From: Sphingomonas ginsenosidivorax
Lineage (GTDB): Bacteria > Pseudomonadota > Alphaproteobacteria > Sphingomonadales > Sphingomonadaceae
Assembly (NCBI RefSeq): GCF_007995065.1
Contig: NZ_VOQR01000001.1
Location: 1,305,001 to 1,369,000, forward strand
Reading direction: 5' to 3'
DNA: 64,000 bases
Shown: in pieces, positions 1-9,097 of the stretch
Numbering within the stretch: the first letter of the stretch is position 1
Layout of the letters: every line of letters starts with the position of its first letter
Made by a program: the position numbers and the translations under genes
The notes under the pieces: model-generated
Seen by the model: only the letters and a program-made list of their open reading frames with translations
What the model was told of the DNA's origin: nothing
The model's database searches: none

Positions 1-644
1 ATCTCGTGTAGGTTGAACTCGTCGGTGCCCTTGGCCGCCTGCAGGCGATCGAGGATGCCCTTGACCTCCTCGTCGCCGACGTTGACGAACGGCTCGACGC
101 GCTTGCGCAGATAGCGCTGCCAGGCGAGCTCGCCCTCGATCTGGCGCTTGAGCGAGCGCTCCGAGGAGCCCTCCTCACGCAGGAAGGCGCGCATCGCGGT
201 GGGGGTACGATTGAACTTCTTCGACACCGCGTCGAAGCTCTGCGTGATCTCGGCGGGCGTGATCACGACCTCGGCGGTCTTCGCCTCCTGGATCTGCAGC
301 GTCTCGTCGATCAGCTGGCGCAGCACCTGCAGCTTGACGCGGTCGCGGTCCTCGGGGCTAAGCTTGGCGTTGTTCGCCACCGCCACCAGCGCCACGCGCT
401 GGTCGACGTCGGTGCCGGTGATGACGCTGTCGTTGACGATCGCGGTCGGCTTGCGGACGTTGGGGTCGAGCTTGCCGAAGATCTGCAGGTTCGCGGGGAT
501 GTCGAGCCCGGTATTGTCGGGCACGCTCTGGTCCGGAACCGTCTGCGCGATCGCGGTCGTGGCCAGCGCCGCCAGCACGGCCGCGCCGACCAGCTTGCCA
601 GCCCGCGTCTTGACCCGCGTCTTCAATCCAACGTCATGCTTCAA
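1..644 (-). CDS. surA: SurA-type periplasmic peptidyl-prolyl isomerase/chaperone (partial, C-terminus outside window)
   Basis: The minus-strand frame is open from about 644 to the window edge and gives about 214 residues. A signal peptide (VKTRAGKLVGAAVLAALA, ending TAIAQ) is followed by a SurA_N-like helical region with the typical pattern IVNDSVITGTDVDQRV and RQLIDETLQIQEAK. The parvulin domain would lie beyond position 1. SurA escorts outer-membrane proteins, including LptD, through the periplasm, and the gene sits directly downstream of lptD in the usual order. No ATG is usable because the frame is closed upstream by a TGA. TTG at 644 or TTG at 626 are the candidate starts, and 626 would give the neater signal peptide. 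The family call is firm; the start is not. Confidence 0.85.
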   Translation of the reverse strand, partial: MKHDVGLKTRVKTRAGKLVGAAVLAALATTAIAQTVPDQSVPDNTGLDIPANLQIFGKLDPNVRKPTAIVNDSVITGTDVDQRVALVAVANNAKLSPEDRDRVKLQVLRQLIDETLQIQEAKTAEVVITPAEITQSFDAVSKKFNRTPTAMRAFLREEGSSERSLKRQIEGELAWQRYLRKRVEPFVNVGDEEVKGILDRLQAAKGTDEFNLHE

Positions 645-706
645 GGTTTCGAAATCCCATCATCGCGTATGTGGCGCGGCTTGCCCCAGTATAGCTGAAC
701 GCGGGC

Positions 707-2965
707 TTAGCGGCCGAGATTGGTCAAGGCCAGCGACAACAGGAAGCTGTTACCCTTCCGCGCGTCGCCGGTGTCGTTGTAATACCGCCGCCACGTCGCG
801 CCGAGCCGGATGCAGTCGTCCTCATACTGGACGCCGAGGCGGTGCCGGATCGGATCGAACCCGCTGGAAAGCGACGCCGGATCCTCGGCCTTGTTGGTCA
901 GGTCGACCACCGCCGATCCGAACGCGGACCAGAACCGCGCGAACTGGACCCGGCCGCCGACGCGCAGCTCCTCGCGGTCCTGCAGATCCTCGATCGCGGG
1001 GAAGATGTCGCGATTGAGGCGGAGATAGCCGACCAGGACATAGCTCGCGCGCGACCCGATCGTCGCGTCGAGTTCGTTGCGGCGCACCGCGAAACTGTCC
1101 TTGTCGAGCCGGTAGCGGTGCGTCAGCGACACGAAGTCGCGGAACCGCAGTTCCGTGCGCCCGACGATGTCGGAGAAGCGGTCGCTGAGCCCGGTGCCAT
1201 CCGCGAACAGCGACGGCCGCGCGTCGAGGCGGTAGCTCTGGCCGACGGTGGCATCCAGCGTGATGCCGGGCAGGTCGACCGCCCATTCCGCGCCATAGGT
1301 CGCGCGCGACGAATCCTCGAACCGGTCGTAGCCGGCGAAGCGGTTGAGCGCGAACAGGTTGCTGGTGTCGAGGTCGACCGCGCGCGAATCCTCGTTCGGC
1401 AGCGACTGGTTGGCGAGCTTCGGCGAGGCGACGAGCTGGACGCGCGGGGTGAAGCGCTGCGTGCCGCTGAGGAAGCTGCCGATGAACGGCCATTTCACGT
1501 CGACCGCCAGCGCGCCGATTGCACGGCCGTGAAACCCCTCGAGCCCGCGATAGCTTTCGACCAACGTCGCGGCCGTATCGTTGGTGTTGTACGCGTCGGC
1601 GCGGGCGAGCGCGGTGAAGGTGACCTCCTGGCCCCATCGGGTCAGCTTGCGCAGGTCCCACTGCGCCGACGCGAACGCGCGCTGTGTATCCTGCCCGTCG
1701 GTCCGCGTCAGCGCCAGCGTGTTGAGTTGAAGCTGCAGCGTACCGCCGAGCAGCGGATCGGCGAAGCGCTTGCGGTAATCGAGCTCGGGCAGCGCGATCG
1801 GCTGCATCCCCTGCTGGTCGTTGACGCGCAGCGTCTGCACGACCCAGCCGGTCAGCGCGAAATAGCTGCTGTCGTCGATCCGCTCGAGGCTGGCGGTGCT
1901 CCGCAGCCGGTCGTCGCGCGAGATGTCGTAGCGGCGCAGGAAGGTGCGGTCGGTGGTGAGCCTGAGCGATCCGCTCGCGGTCCAGTTCGGCGACAGCTGA
2001 TAGCGGGCGATGCCGTCGATATAGCCGCGGAACGCGCGTTCGGTATCGGTCAGGGTCGCGGTCGACAGGTCGTCGCTGCGGCGGCTTTCGGTCGCATAGG
2101 CGCCGATCTTGAATGCTCCGCGCGTGCTGAGCGCCGAATATTCCGCCTGCAACATCGGCAGGACGCTGCTGTAGACGTGCGGCGTGATGGTCAGCCCCTT
2201 GTTCGGGGCGAGCTTGAAATAATAGGGCAGCGCGAATTCGAGGCCGTTCGCGCGGCTGTAGTTGAAGTTGGGCGACAACAGCCCGTTGTCGCTGCCGCCG
2301 CCGACGGGGTTCGAGAATTTGGGCAGCGGCAGGCTCGGCAGCCCGAACAGGTGCAGCCGCGCGCCCGAATAATAGATGCGCTGGCGCTCGGGCCGGTAGG
2401 TCACCCGGATCGCGGTGATCTTCCAGGTCGGCTCCTTGGGACAGCCCGCCGAATTGGAGACCGCGCACGGCGTATAGGCGGCGGTCCGCAGCTCGACCGT
2501 GCCGTTGAGGTCGCGCGTGCCCTGCTTCGCCGCCAGCCGCCCGCCCTGTTCGAGCACGACGAGCATGTTGTCGATCACGCCGTCCTTCAGCGAATCGGTC
2601 AGGTTGATCTCGTCGCCATAGGCGATGTCGCCCTCGGGATTGGTGACCGCGATGTTGCCGGTGGCGACGACCTTGCCGGTCTTGCGGTTCCACACGACCT
2701 TGTCCGCGCGCAGCCGGTCGCCCTGGCGGAACATGCGGACTTCGCCGGTCGCGGTGACGACGTCGGCGTTGGTGTCGTATTCGAGGCCGGAGGCGCTGAA
2801 CTGGACCTGGTCGTCGCCGATCGCGGGCGGCGGCGCGTTCGGCACCGGCGCGTCCTGTACGGGCGGCGCGACGGCACGGTTCTGCAGGTCCTGCGCGGCG
2901 GCGGGTGCCGCCGCCAGCAGTGCGAGCGATAGGGCACAGCCCGCCATCAGGTCGATACGCAACAC
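707..2965 (-). CDS. lptD: LPS-assembly outer-membrane protein LptD
   Basis: LptD forms, with LptE, the outer-membrane translocon that inserts lipopolysaccharide into the outer leaflet. A signal peptide (LMAGCALSLALLAAAPAAAQ) is followed by an OstA/LptA-like jellyroll with the pattern GLEYDTNADVVTATGEVRM, then a long beta-barrel rich in alternating aromatic residues that runs to the C-terminus. Cysteines occur in CAVSNSAGC after the jellyroll and in DDCIRLG near the C-terminus, where LptD proteins carry inter-domain disulfides. The length of about 750 residues is normal. I chose GTG at 2965 because it puts the signal peptide at the N-terminus. The frame also stays open to an ATG at 3055, but that adds an Arg/Gly/Pro-rich stretch that is not signal-like. 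surA follows. Confidence 0.93.
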   Translation of the reverse strand: MLRIDLMAGCALSLALLAAAPAAAQDLQNRAVAPPVQDAPVPNAPPPAIGDDQVQFSASGLEYDTNADVVTATGEVRMFRQGDRLRADKVVWNRKTGKVVATGNIAVTNPEGDIAYGDEINLTDSLKDGVIDNMLVVLEQGGRLAAKQGTRDLNGTVELRTAAYTPCAVSNSAGCPKEPTWKITAIRVTYRPERQRIYYSGARLHLFGLPSLPLPKFSNPVGGGSDNGLLSPNFNYSRANGLEFALPYYFKLAPNKGLTITPHVYSSVLPMLQAEYSALSTRGAFKIGAYATESRRSDDLSTATLTDTERAFRGYIDGIARYQLSPNWTASGSLRLTTDRTFLRRYDISRDDRLRSTASLERIDDSSYFALTGWVVQTLRVNDQQGMQPIALPELDYRKRFADPLLGGTLQLQLNTLALTRTDGQDTQRAFASAQWDLRKLTRWGQEVTFTALARADAYNTNDTAATLVESYRGLEGFHGRAIGALAVDVKWPFIGSFLSGTQRFTPRVQLVASPKLANQSLPNEDSRAVDLDTSNLFALNRFAGYDRFEDSSRATYGAEWAVDLPGITLDATVGQSYRLDARPSLFADGTGLSDRFSDIVGRTELRFRDFVSLTHRYRLDKDSFAVRRNELDATIGSRASYVLVGYLRLNRDIFPAIEDLQDREELRVGGRVQFARFWSAFGSAVVDLTNKAEDPASLSSGFDPIRHRLGVQYEDDCIRLGATWRRYYNDTGDARKGNSFLLSLALTNLGR

Positions 2966-3138
2966 GGTCCGGAGCAACCCCTTTGGCGGCCTTGCGCGGC
3001 CACCGTCGCGGCCACGTTCCAGCCGGCCTATCGCATCACCGGGCCGCTGCTGCAATCGTCACGCTTTGCACTGCGCGCGCATGAGCCTAGAGCAGCCGGC
3101 CAACCCCCCGTTCCAACTCCCGTTTCCGAGGCCCCCCA

Positions 3139-4611
3139 ATGCAGATCGATTTCGTCTCCACCGCCGCCGCCGATGCGGCGATCGTCGCCATCCCGGTGGA
3201 GAAGGACGGTCTCGCGCGGACGGTCTGGGGCGCGCTTGACGGTGCGACGCTCGCGACCGCAGCGGCGAAGGCCGCGCGCTACACCGGCGAGGCCGGGTCG
3301 ATCGTCGAGCTGTTCGTCGCGCAGGGCGACGCGGTGCGCCAGGTGCTGCTGGTCGGCGTCGGTGCCGGTGGCGAGGCGGACTGGGAGAAGGCCGGCGGCG
3401 CGCTCGTCGCCAGGCTGCTGACCTCGGGCGCGACCGCGGTGACGGTCGACCTCGCCGCCACGCCGGGCAAGCCGACCGCCAAGGCGCTCGCCCGCTTCGC
3501 CGGCGCCGCCGCGCAGCGCGCCTGGCGCTACGACACCTATCGCACCAAGCTCGCCGAGACCGCGAAGCCGACGCTCGCCACCGTGACGATCGCGGGCGCG
3601 CCCGAGGGCACCGACGCCGCCTGGGCAACGCAGGATGCGGTCACGCGCGGCATGGACCTGACTCGCTGGCTGGTTGCGACGCCGCCGAACATCCTCTACC
3701 CCGAGAGCTTCGTCGAGAAGGTCGCCGCCGAGGTCGAGGGACTCGGTCTCGAGATCGTCGTCGTCGACGAGGCGCAGATGACCGAGCTCGGCATGGGCGC
3801 GCTGCTCGGCGTCAGCCAGGGCTCGCGTCGCGAGGCCCGCATCCTCGCGCTCAAGTGGAACGGCGCAGGGGAGGGCGATCCGCTGCTCGCGCTGGTGGGC
3901 AAGGGCGTGACCTTCGACACCGGCGGCATCTCGATCAAGCCCGCCGCGGGCATGGAAGACATGAAGTGGGACATGGGCGGCGCGGGTGCGGTCGCCGGCA
4001 CGATGAAGGCGCTCGCCGCGCGGAATGCCAAGGTCAACGTCATCGGCGTCATGGGCCTGGTCGAGAACATGCCCGACGGCAACGCCCAGCGTCCCGGCGA
4101 CGTCGTGACATCGATGTCCGGCCAGACCATCGAGGTGATCAACACCGACGCCGAGGGGCGGCTGGTGCTGTGCGACTGCGTGACCTGGGTGCAGCGGACC
4201 TACAAGCCCGCGACGATCGTCGATCTCGCCACGTTGACCGGCGCGATGATCGTCGCGTTGGGGCATGAGCATGGCGGCATCTTCGCCAACGACGACGCGC
4301 TCGCCGACCAGCTGCTCGCCGCCGGCCGCGCGACCGGCGACCTGCTGTGGCGCTTCCCGCTGTCGCCGGCCTATGACAAGATCATCGACAGCCCGATCGC
4401 CGACGTGAAGAACGTCGGCCCGCGCGGCGCCGGCTCGATCACCGCGGCGCAGTTCATCCAGCGCTTCGTCGATAGCGGCGTGAAATGGGCGCATCTCGAC
4501 ATCGCCGGGATGGTCTGGGCCGACAAGGCCGGGCCGAACCACGACAAGGGCGCGACCGGCTACGGCGTGCGGTTGCTCGACCGGTTCGTCGCGGACAATT
4601 TCGAGGGGTAA
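3139..4611 (+). CDS. pepA: Leucyl aminopeptidase (M17 family)
   Basis: Cytosolic hexameric di-metal aminopeptidase that releases N-terminal residues, preferring leucine. The 490-residue length is typical. The N-terminal macro-like domain is divergent, as usual. The C-terminal catalytic half contains the metal-binding segment KGVTFDTGG (about 255-263) and the family signature NTDAEGRL (about 335-342), followed by DLATLTGA. It is divergent from lptD, leaving about 170 bases that must hold both promoters. A REP-like inverted repeat and then holC follow, an adjacency common in Proteobacteria. Confidence 0.95.
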   Translation: MQIDFVSTAAADAAIVAIPVEKDGLARTVWGALDGATLATAAAKAARYTGEAGSIVELFVAQGDAVRQVLLVGVGAGGEADWEKAGGALVARLLTSGATAVTVDLAATPGKPTAKALARFAGAAAQRAWRYDTYRTKLAETAKPTLATVTIAGAPEGTDAAWATQDAVTRGMDLTRWLVATPPNILYPESFVEKVAAEVEGLGLEIVVVDEAQMTELGMGALLGVSQGSRREARILALKWNGAGEGDPLLALVGKGVTFDTGGISIKPAAGMEDMKWDMGGAGAVAGTMKALAARNAKVNVIGVMGLVENMPDGNAQRPGDVVTSMSGQTIEVINTDAEGRLVLCDCVTWVQRTYKPATIVDLATLTGAMIVALGHEHGGIFANDDALADQLLAAGRATGDLLWRFPLSPAYDKIIDSPIADVKNVGPRGAGSITAAQFIQRFVDSGVKWAHLDIAGMVWADKAGPNHDKGATGYGVRLLDRFVADNFEG

Positions 4612-4612
4612 T

Positions 4613-4710
4613 TCCCCTCCCGCTTGCGGGAGGGGCTAGGGGAGGGCCTGTCAGGGCACCGGTTGGAGCAGGCAAGCCCTCCCCCAACCCCTCCCGCAAG
4701 CGGGAGGGGA
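4613..4710. repeat. REP-like long inverted repeat between pepA and holC
   Basis: Two near-complementary arms, about 4613-4647 and 4674-4710, face each other across a short centre. Each arm contains its own small palindrome built on CCTCCCGC/GCGGGAGG. The element fills the whole gap between the pepA stop and the holC start and would fold as a long hairpin in either transcript. It is a palindromic intergenic repeat of REP/BIME type; copy number elsewhere in the genome is unknown to me. Confidence 0.75.
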
Positions 4711-4715
4711 GTATC

Positions 4716-5156
4716 ATGCAGGTCGACTTCTACCACCTCACCGCAACCCCGCTCGACCGCGCCCTCCCGCAGATCGCGGAAAAGGTGGTCGCCACCGGCG
4801 GCCGCCTGCTCATCGTCAGCGCGTCCGACGACCAGCGTACCGCGCTCGACCGCCTGCTCTGGACCTACACGCCGGAGAGCTTCCTCCCTCACGCCCGCGC
4901 GGGCGGCGATGCCGATGCGGACCAGCCGATTCTGATCGCCCCCGACATCGCCCCCGCCAACGGCGCGCGGCATGTCGCGATCGTCGACGGCCAATGGCGC
5001 GACGAGGCGCTCGGCTTCGACCGCGCCTTCCACTTCTTCGACGACGAGGCGATCCGCGAGGCGCGCCTCGCCTGGAAGGCGCTCGCCGACCGCGACGGCA
5101 TCGAGCGCCGCTACTGGAAACAGGACGACAGCGGGAAATGGGAAAAAGCCGCCTGA
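4716..5156 (+). CDS. holC: DNA polymerase III chi subunit
   Basis: Chi links the clamp loader to single-strand-binding protein during replication. The 146-residue protein starts MQVDFYHLTATPLDRALPQI, characteristic of HolC, and contains LLIVSASDDQRTALDRLLWTY and FFDDEAIREARLAWKAL as expected. The ATG at 4716 is just beyond the inverted repeat, which leaves little room for an own promoter, so read-through from pepA is likely. It is bounded by different REP-like elements on both sides. Confidence 0.9.
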   Translation: MQVDFYHLTATPLDRALPQIAEKVVATGGRLLIVSASDDQRTALDRLLWTYTPESFLPHARAGGDADADQPILIAPDIAPANGARHVAIVDGQWRDEALGFDRAFHFFDDEAIREARLAWKALADRDGIERRYWKQDDSGKWEKAA

Positions 5157-5162
5157 TCCCTC

Positions 5163-5285
5163 ATCCTCCCCGCCACGGGGAGGTGGCGCCGAAGGCGACG
5201 GAGGGGGCGGAAACGATAACGCCCGCTCCGTGTCCGCCCCCTCCGTCACGCTTTGCGCGCCACCTCCGCCTTGCGGGGGAGGATT
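5163..5285. repeat. REP-like inverted repeat between holC and ndk
   Basis: Imperfectly complementary arms, about 5163-5211 and 5234-5285, contain CCTCCCCGCCACGGGGAGG-type and CCGCCCCCTCCGTC-type blocks. The element is different in sequence from the one upstream of holC. It occupies most of the 214-base gap before ndk; the remaining 85 bases must hold the ndk promoter, where I see no clear motif. Confidence 0.7.
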
Positions 5286-5370
5286 CCGGCCCGCCTAGTT
5301 GCATTCGGACCGGTCCGGCTCTAGGGCGGCGCCACTTTTCCAAGCATCAAGACAGGAGCCCGTGACCATC

Positions 5371-5793
5371 ATGGCCGCGAACCGTACCTTTTCGATCATC
5401 AAACCCGACGCCACGCGTCGCAACATCACCGGCGCCGTCACCAAGATGCTCGAGGAGGCTGGCCTCCGCGTCGTCGCATCGAAGCGCATCCAGATGACAC
5501 GCGATCAGGCCGAGGGCTTCTATGCGGTCCACAAGGAGCGTCCGTTCTTCGGCGAGCTCGTCTCGTTCATGATCTCGGGCCCGGTCGTCGTCCAGGTTCT
5601 CGAAGGCGAGAACGCGATGCAGCGCAACCGCGACATCATGGGCGCCACCAACCCGGCGAACGCCGAGCCCGGCACGATCCGCAAGGAGCTCGCCGAATCG
5701 ATCGAGGCGAACACCGTGCACGGGTCGGATTCGGACGAGAACGCCGCAATCGAGATCGCCTATTTCTTCAAGCCCGAAGAAATCGTCGGCTGA
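5371..5793 (+). CDS. ndk: Nucleoside diphosphate kinase
   Basis: Transfers the gamma phosphate between nucleoside triphosphates and diphosphates through a phosphohistidine. The 140-residue length is standard. The start is [14 protein letters not shown]; the active-site motif NTVHGSDS places the catalytic histidine at residue 117, the canonical position. The stop codon overlaps the ATG of the downstream acetyltransferase by one base, so the two are probably co-transcribed. Confidence 0.97.
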   Translation: MAANRTFSIIKPDATRRNITGAVTKMLEEAGLRVVASKRIQMTRDQAEGFYAVHKERPFFGELVSFMISGPVVVQVLEGENAMQRNRDIMGATNPANAEPGTIRKELAESIEANTVHGSDSDENAAIEIAYFFKPEEIVG

Positions 5794-6311
5794 TGCGCTG
5801 GCGGGTGCGCCGCGCTGGCCCGGACGACGCGTCCGCACTGGCGCTGGTCGCATCCGCCACCTTCCTCGAAACCTATGCGACCGAACTGGCCGGTGCCGAC
5901 ATCGTCGCGCACTGCCTCAATAACACGAGCGTGGAGCTGTTCACACGCTGGACGACCGATCGGTCGACGATCGTGACGATCGCGGAGCACGCGCCCGGCC
6001 ATGCGCCGATCGGCTACGCTGTGTTGACCGCCCCCGATTTTCCCATCGACACCCGCCTGACCGACGTCGAGCTGCGGCGGATCTATATCCTCGCGCAGAT
6101 GCAGGGCACCGGACTGGGCAAGGCGCTGATGACGCGCGCGTTCGAGGATGCGGCAGCGGCTGGGCACGGACGGGTGCTGCTCGGCGTCTACGAGCATAAC
6201 TACCGCGCGCACGCGTTCTACGAACGCCTGGGGTTCACGCGGATCGGCGAGCGCCGGTTCACGGTGGGGACAGCGACGTACACGGATCCGGTCTACGCGC
6301 GGGACGTCTGA
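5793..6311 (+). CDS. GNAT-family N-acetyltransferase
   Basis: 172-residue single-domain acetyltransferase of unknown substrate. The acetyl-CoA loop QMQGTGLGKALM (about 103-114) matches the (Q/R)xxGx(G/A) motif A, and the C-terminal NYRAHAFYERLGF matches motif B. The first base of the ATG is the last base of the ndk stop codon, suggesting translational coupling. The N-terminus WRVRRAGPDDASALALV is typical of RimI-like members. The substrate cannot be assigned. Confidence 0.85.
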   Translation: MRWRVRRAGPDDASALALVASATFLETYATELAGADIVAHCLNNTSVELFTRWTTDRSTIVTIAEHAPGHAPIGYAVLTAPDFPIDTRLTDVELRRIYILAQMQGTGLGKALMTRAFEDAAAAGHGRVLLGVYEHNYRAHAFYERLGFTRIGERRFTVGTATYTDPVYARDV

Positions 6312-6316
6312 TCCCG

Positions 6317-6415
6317 TCCGTCATGCCGGACTTGTTCCGGCATCCATGCTTCCGCAAACTCTCCGGCCAGTGGGTACGCGGCACGATGGACCCCGGACCA
6401 AGTCCGGGGTGATGA
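6317..6415. repeat. REP-like double palindrome
   Basis: Two short palindromic units, GTCATGCCGGACTTGTTCCG (from about 6320) and GGACCCCGGACCAAGTCCGG (from about 6388), are placed about 40 bases apart between convergent genes. This unit pair resembles the dispersed intergenic repeats I associate with sphingomonads and related Alphaproteobacteria. It may act as a bidirectional hairpin between the acetyltransferase gene and the opposing gene. Confidence 0.7.
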
Positions 6416-7012
6416 TCACGGCTTGGCCCGTGCCCAGACCGCGTCCAGTTGCGCCTGCGTGCCCCGAACCTGCCGCACCTTCATTCCCGTCAGCCGCAGG
6501 TCGCGTCCGCGCAGCATCCGGCCCTCGGTCTTCCACAGCAGATCATAGATCCCGCTCGTCGTCCGGGTCGTCTCGCCATCGAGATAGCTGATCGTCAGCA
6601 GCACGGGCAGCCGCCCGGTCCGCTCGTCCGCGCCGCCGTCGGTCAGCTTGAGCAGCACGGTCTCGAACGCCGACACCGCGATCAGCGGATCCGCGGGCGG
6701 ATGCTGTGCGGAGATGCCGAGCGCCTTGGGAAAGGCGATCGCGACGTCCTGAATCTCGTGCCGCGAATCCTTGAGCAACAGCGCCTTGCCGCCGTCCTGC
6801 ACCTCGGCGGACAACGCGACGCGGCTTTCCGCCCGCTGTTCGGACGCGCGGGCCTGCGCCTTGTCCGCCTGATCGGCGCGGCGATCCGACCAGTTGATCC
6901 ACAGGGTCAGCGCGGCGATCAGTGCGCCGGTGACGCCAAGCACCTCGGCGAGCGAGACCCAGCGGCGCCGGGTCGCGGCGGCTTCCTTGCGTTCGGCAGG
7001 CGTCTCGCTCAT
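6416..7012 (-). CDS. Membrane-anchored protein of unknown function
   Basis: 198 residues. A basic N-terminus is followed by one transmembrane helix (about residues 20-40, LAEVLGVTGALIAALTLWIN), then a charged, probably helical stretch rich in Ala/Arg/Gln/Glu (about 45-70), then a mixed soluble domain with ISYLDGETTRTTSGIYDLLW. I do not recognise the family. The ATG overlaps the stop of the upstream MmcQ/YjbR-like gene by four bases, so it is the last gene of the purM-purN operon on the minus strand. The soluble part most likely faces the periplasm. Confidence 0.7.
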   Translation of the reverse strand: MSETPAERKEAAATRRRWVSLAEVLGVTGALIAALTLWINWSDRRADQADKAQARASEQRAESRVALSAEVQDGGKALLLKDSRHEIQDVAIAFPKALGISAQHPPADPLIAVSAFETVLLKLTDGGADERTGRLPVLLTISYLDGETTRTTSGIYDLLWKTEGRMLRGRDLRLTGMKVRQVRGTQAQLDAVWARAKP

Positions 7013-7386
7013 CGCCCGCCGGCCTCGAGCAGCCGCCGCGGCGCCGCCAGTTCCCAGCTTCGCGCGATCCGGTCCTCGACCAGCGCCCAGTCGACGTCGC
7101 CGGCGAGGTCGATCGCGACCCAGCCCGAGGCACCCAGATAGGAGGGGCGCGAATAGACCGCCGGGTTCGCCTCGATCATCATCGCCTGCTCGTCGGCATC
7201 CCCGGTCTTGACGCACACGACAGTCATCGCGTCGCCGTGATGATCCTCGCGGAACTGCGCGAACTGCGTACCCGCCACGAAGAAGCTCGGCTGGCCGTGC
7301 GATTCCCTTTCCTCCGCTTCGGGGAGCAGGAGAGCGACCTCGCGGACGTGGTCCAGTGGGGACTGGGCGAGCGGGGATAGGGTCAT
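7009..7386 (-). CDS. MmcQ/YjbR-family protein
   Basis: 125 residues. The order of motifs ALLLPEAEERESHGQPSFFV, near-N-terminal, and the C-terminal SYLGASGWVAIDL followed by VEDRIARSWELAAPRRL matches the MmcQ/YjbR family, a small fold related to double-wing DNA-binding proteins. The precise role is unknown. It overlaps purN by four bases upstream and the membrane-protein gene by four bases downstream. Confidence 0.8.
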   Translation of the reverse strand: MTLSPLAQSPLDHVREVALLLPEAEERESHGQPSFFVAGTQFAQFREDHHGDAMTVVCVKTGDADEQAMMIEANPAVYSRPSYLGASGWVAIDLAGDVDWALVEDRIARSWELAAPRRLLEAGGR

Positions 7387-7952
7387 CGGGTCACGAACTC
7401 CGCGAGTATTCGGGGATACAGGGAATGCTCGGCCGCCAGCACGCGTTCCGCAAGTGCGTCGGCATCGTCGCCCTCGAGGATCGGCACCTCCGCCTGTCCC
7501 AGCACCGCGCCGCCGTCGAGCTCCTCGGTCACGACGTGCACCGAACACCCTGCCACCGCATCGCCCGCGTCGATCGCGCGCGCGTGCGTGTCGAGGCCCT
7601 TGTATTGGGGGAGCAGCGAGGGATGGATGTTGACGATCCGGTCGCGCCAGGCGCTCACGAACCAGTCGGTCAGCAGGCGCATGTACCCCGCCAGCGCGAT
7701 CACCTCCGCGCCTGCCTCGCGCAGCGCGGCATCCATCGCCGCCTCGTAGATCGGCTTGTCGATGCCCTTTGGGCTCAATGCGAAGGTCGGGATGCCCTCC
7801 GACAGCGCCCAGGCCAGACCCGCCGCGGATGGCTTGTCAGATGCCACCACGACGATCTCATAGGGGCAGTCGGGCGCACGCGACGCCGCGACCAGCGCCA
7901 TCATGTTCGAACCGCGGCCCGAGATCAGGACGCCGACCCTGGTCTTATTCAT
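7383..7952 (-). CDS. purN: Phosphoribosylglycinamide formyltransferase
   Basis: Third step of purine synthesis: transfers a formyl group from 10-formyltetrahydrofolate to GAR. The 189-residue protein shows the N-terminal [16 protein letters not shown] and the catalytic region [20 protein letters not shown] containing the conserved Asn, His and nearby Asp of GART enzymes. The start overlaps the purM stop by eight bases, the usual purM-purN coupling. Confidence 0.96.
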   Translation of the reverse strand: MNKTRVGVLISGRGSNMMALVAASRAPDCPYEIVVVASDKPSAAGLAWALSEGIPTFALSPKGIDKPIYEAAMDAALREAGAEVIALAGYMRLLTDWFVSAWRDRIVNIHPSLLPQYKGLDTHARAIDAGDAVAGCSVHVVTEELDGGAVLGQAEVPILEGDDADALAERVLAAEHSLYPRILAEFVTR

Positions 7953-9039
7953 GCGTGGCGGACCAGTCCGCCCGCGCGCTCCAGGTCTCCATCGTGCCCT
8001 TCACGGTGCAGCCATGCGTGCCTTCGTCGATATGGCCGATCGCGAACACCGTCTCGCCTGCGGCTTCGAGCTCGGCGGTGATCGCCGCCGCCTCGTCCGC
8101 CGCGACGATCGCGACCATGCCGATCCCGCAGTTGAAGGTCCGCGCCATTTCCTCGGGCTCGATCTGCCCCTGCGCCTGCAGAAACGCCATCAGCCGCGGC
8201 TGTGCCCAGGCATCGGCATCGACGACGGCATGGACCCCGCCCGGCAGCACGCGCGGGATATTCTCGAGCAGGCCGCCGCCGGTGATATGCGCCAGCCCCT
8301 TGATCCGGCGCGCGCGCAGCAGCGGCAACAGGCTCGCCACGTAGATCCGCGTCGGCGCCATCAGGTGATCGATCAGCAACCGGTCCTGGTCGAACAGGGC
8401 AGGGCGATCGAGCTTCCACCCGCGATCCGCCGCCAGCCGCCGGACCAGCGAGAAGCCGTTCGAATGCACACCCGACGAGGCGAGCCCGAGCATCACGTCG
8501 CCTGCTGCGATCTCGCCGCCCGTCAGCACGTTCTCGCGCTCGACCGCGCCGACGCAGAAGCCCGCCAGGTCGTAGTCGCCATCGGCATACATGCCCGGCA
8601 TCTCGGCGGTCTCGCCGCCGATCAGCGCGCAGCCGGCCTGCTTGCACCCCTCCGCGATCGAGGCGACGACGCGCTCGGCGATCGCCGCGTCCAGTTTCCC
8701 GCTCGCATAATAATCGAGGAAGAAGAGCGGCTCGGCGCCCTGGACGATCAGGTCGTTGACGCACATCGCGACCAGGTCGACGCCGACGCCTTCGTGCCGG
8801 TCCCACTCGATCGCGAGCTTCAGCTTGGTGCCCACGCCGTCGTTCGCGGCGACCAGCAACGGATCGACGAACCCTGCTGCCTTCAGGTCGAACATGCCGC
8901 CGAACCCGCCGAGATCGGCGTCGGCTCCTGGCCTCCGCGTGGCGCGAGCGAGGGGGGCGATCGCGCGGACAAGGGCATTGCCCGCTGCGATCGAAACGCC
9001 GGCTTGGGCGTAGGTGTAGGGCTTGTCGCTGTCGGTCAT
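7945..9039 (-). CDS. purM: Phosphoribosylformylglycinamidine cyclo-ligase
   Basis: Fifth step of purine synthesis: ATP-dependent closure of the imidazole ring to give AIR. The 364-residue length is usual. [18 protein letters not shown] lies at the N-terminus, the signature [10 protein letters not shown] and [19 protein letters not shown] follow, and [12 protein letters not shown] is intact. It is first in a four-gene minus-strand operon and divergent from the DUF2066 gene; the two genes are separated by only 58 bases when the latter's GTG start is used. Confidence 0.96.
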   Translation of the reverse strand: MTDSDKPYTYAQAGVSIAAGNALVRAIAPLARATRRPGADADLGGFGGMFDLKAAGFVDPLLVAANDGVGTKLKLAIEWDRHEGVGVDLVAMCVNDLIVQGAEPLFFLDYYASGKLDAAIAERVVASIAEGCKQAGCALIGGETAEMPGMYADGDYDLAGFCVGAVERENVLTGGEIAAGDVMLGLASSGVHSNGFSLVRRLAADRGWKLDRPALFDQDRLLIDHLMAPTRIYVASLLPLLRARRIKGLAHITGGGLLENIPRVLPGGVHAVVDADAWAQPRLMAFLQAQGQIEPEEMARTFNCGIGMVAIVAADEAAAITAELEAAGETVFAIGHIDEGTHGCTVKGTMETWSARADWSATHE

Positions 9040-9097
9040 GCGGCCTGCTAGCCATATCCCGCTTGGATTTCCACGCCTGCTTCGCCAAAAGGCCCGC

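Noticed and set aside
842..2932. Long plus-strand open frame of about 700 codons opposite lptD
   Set aside because: Very Arg/Glu/Ala-rich translation with no domain pattern; it mirrors the strongly supported lptD frame and is an artefact of high GC content.
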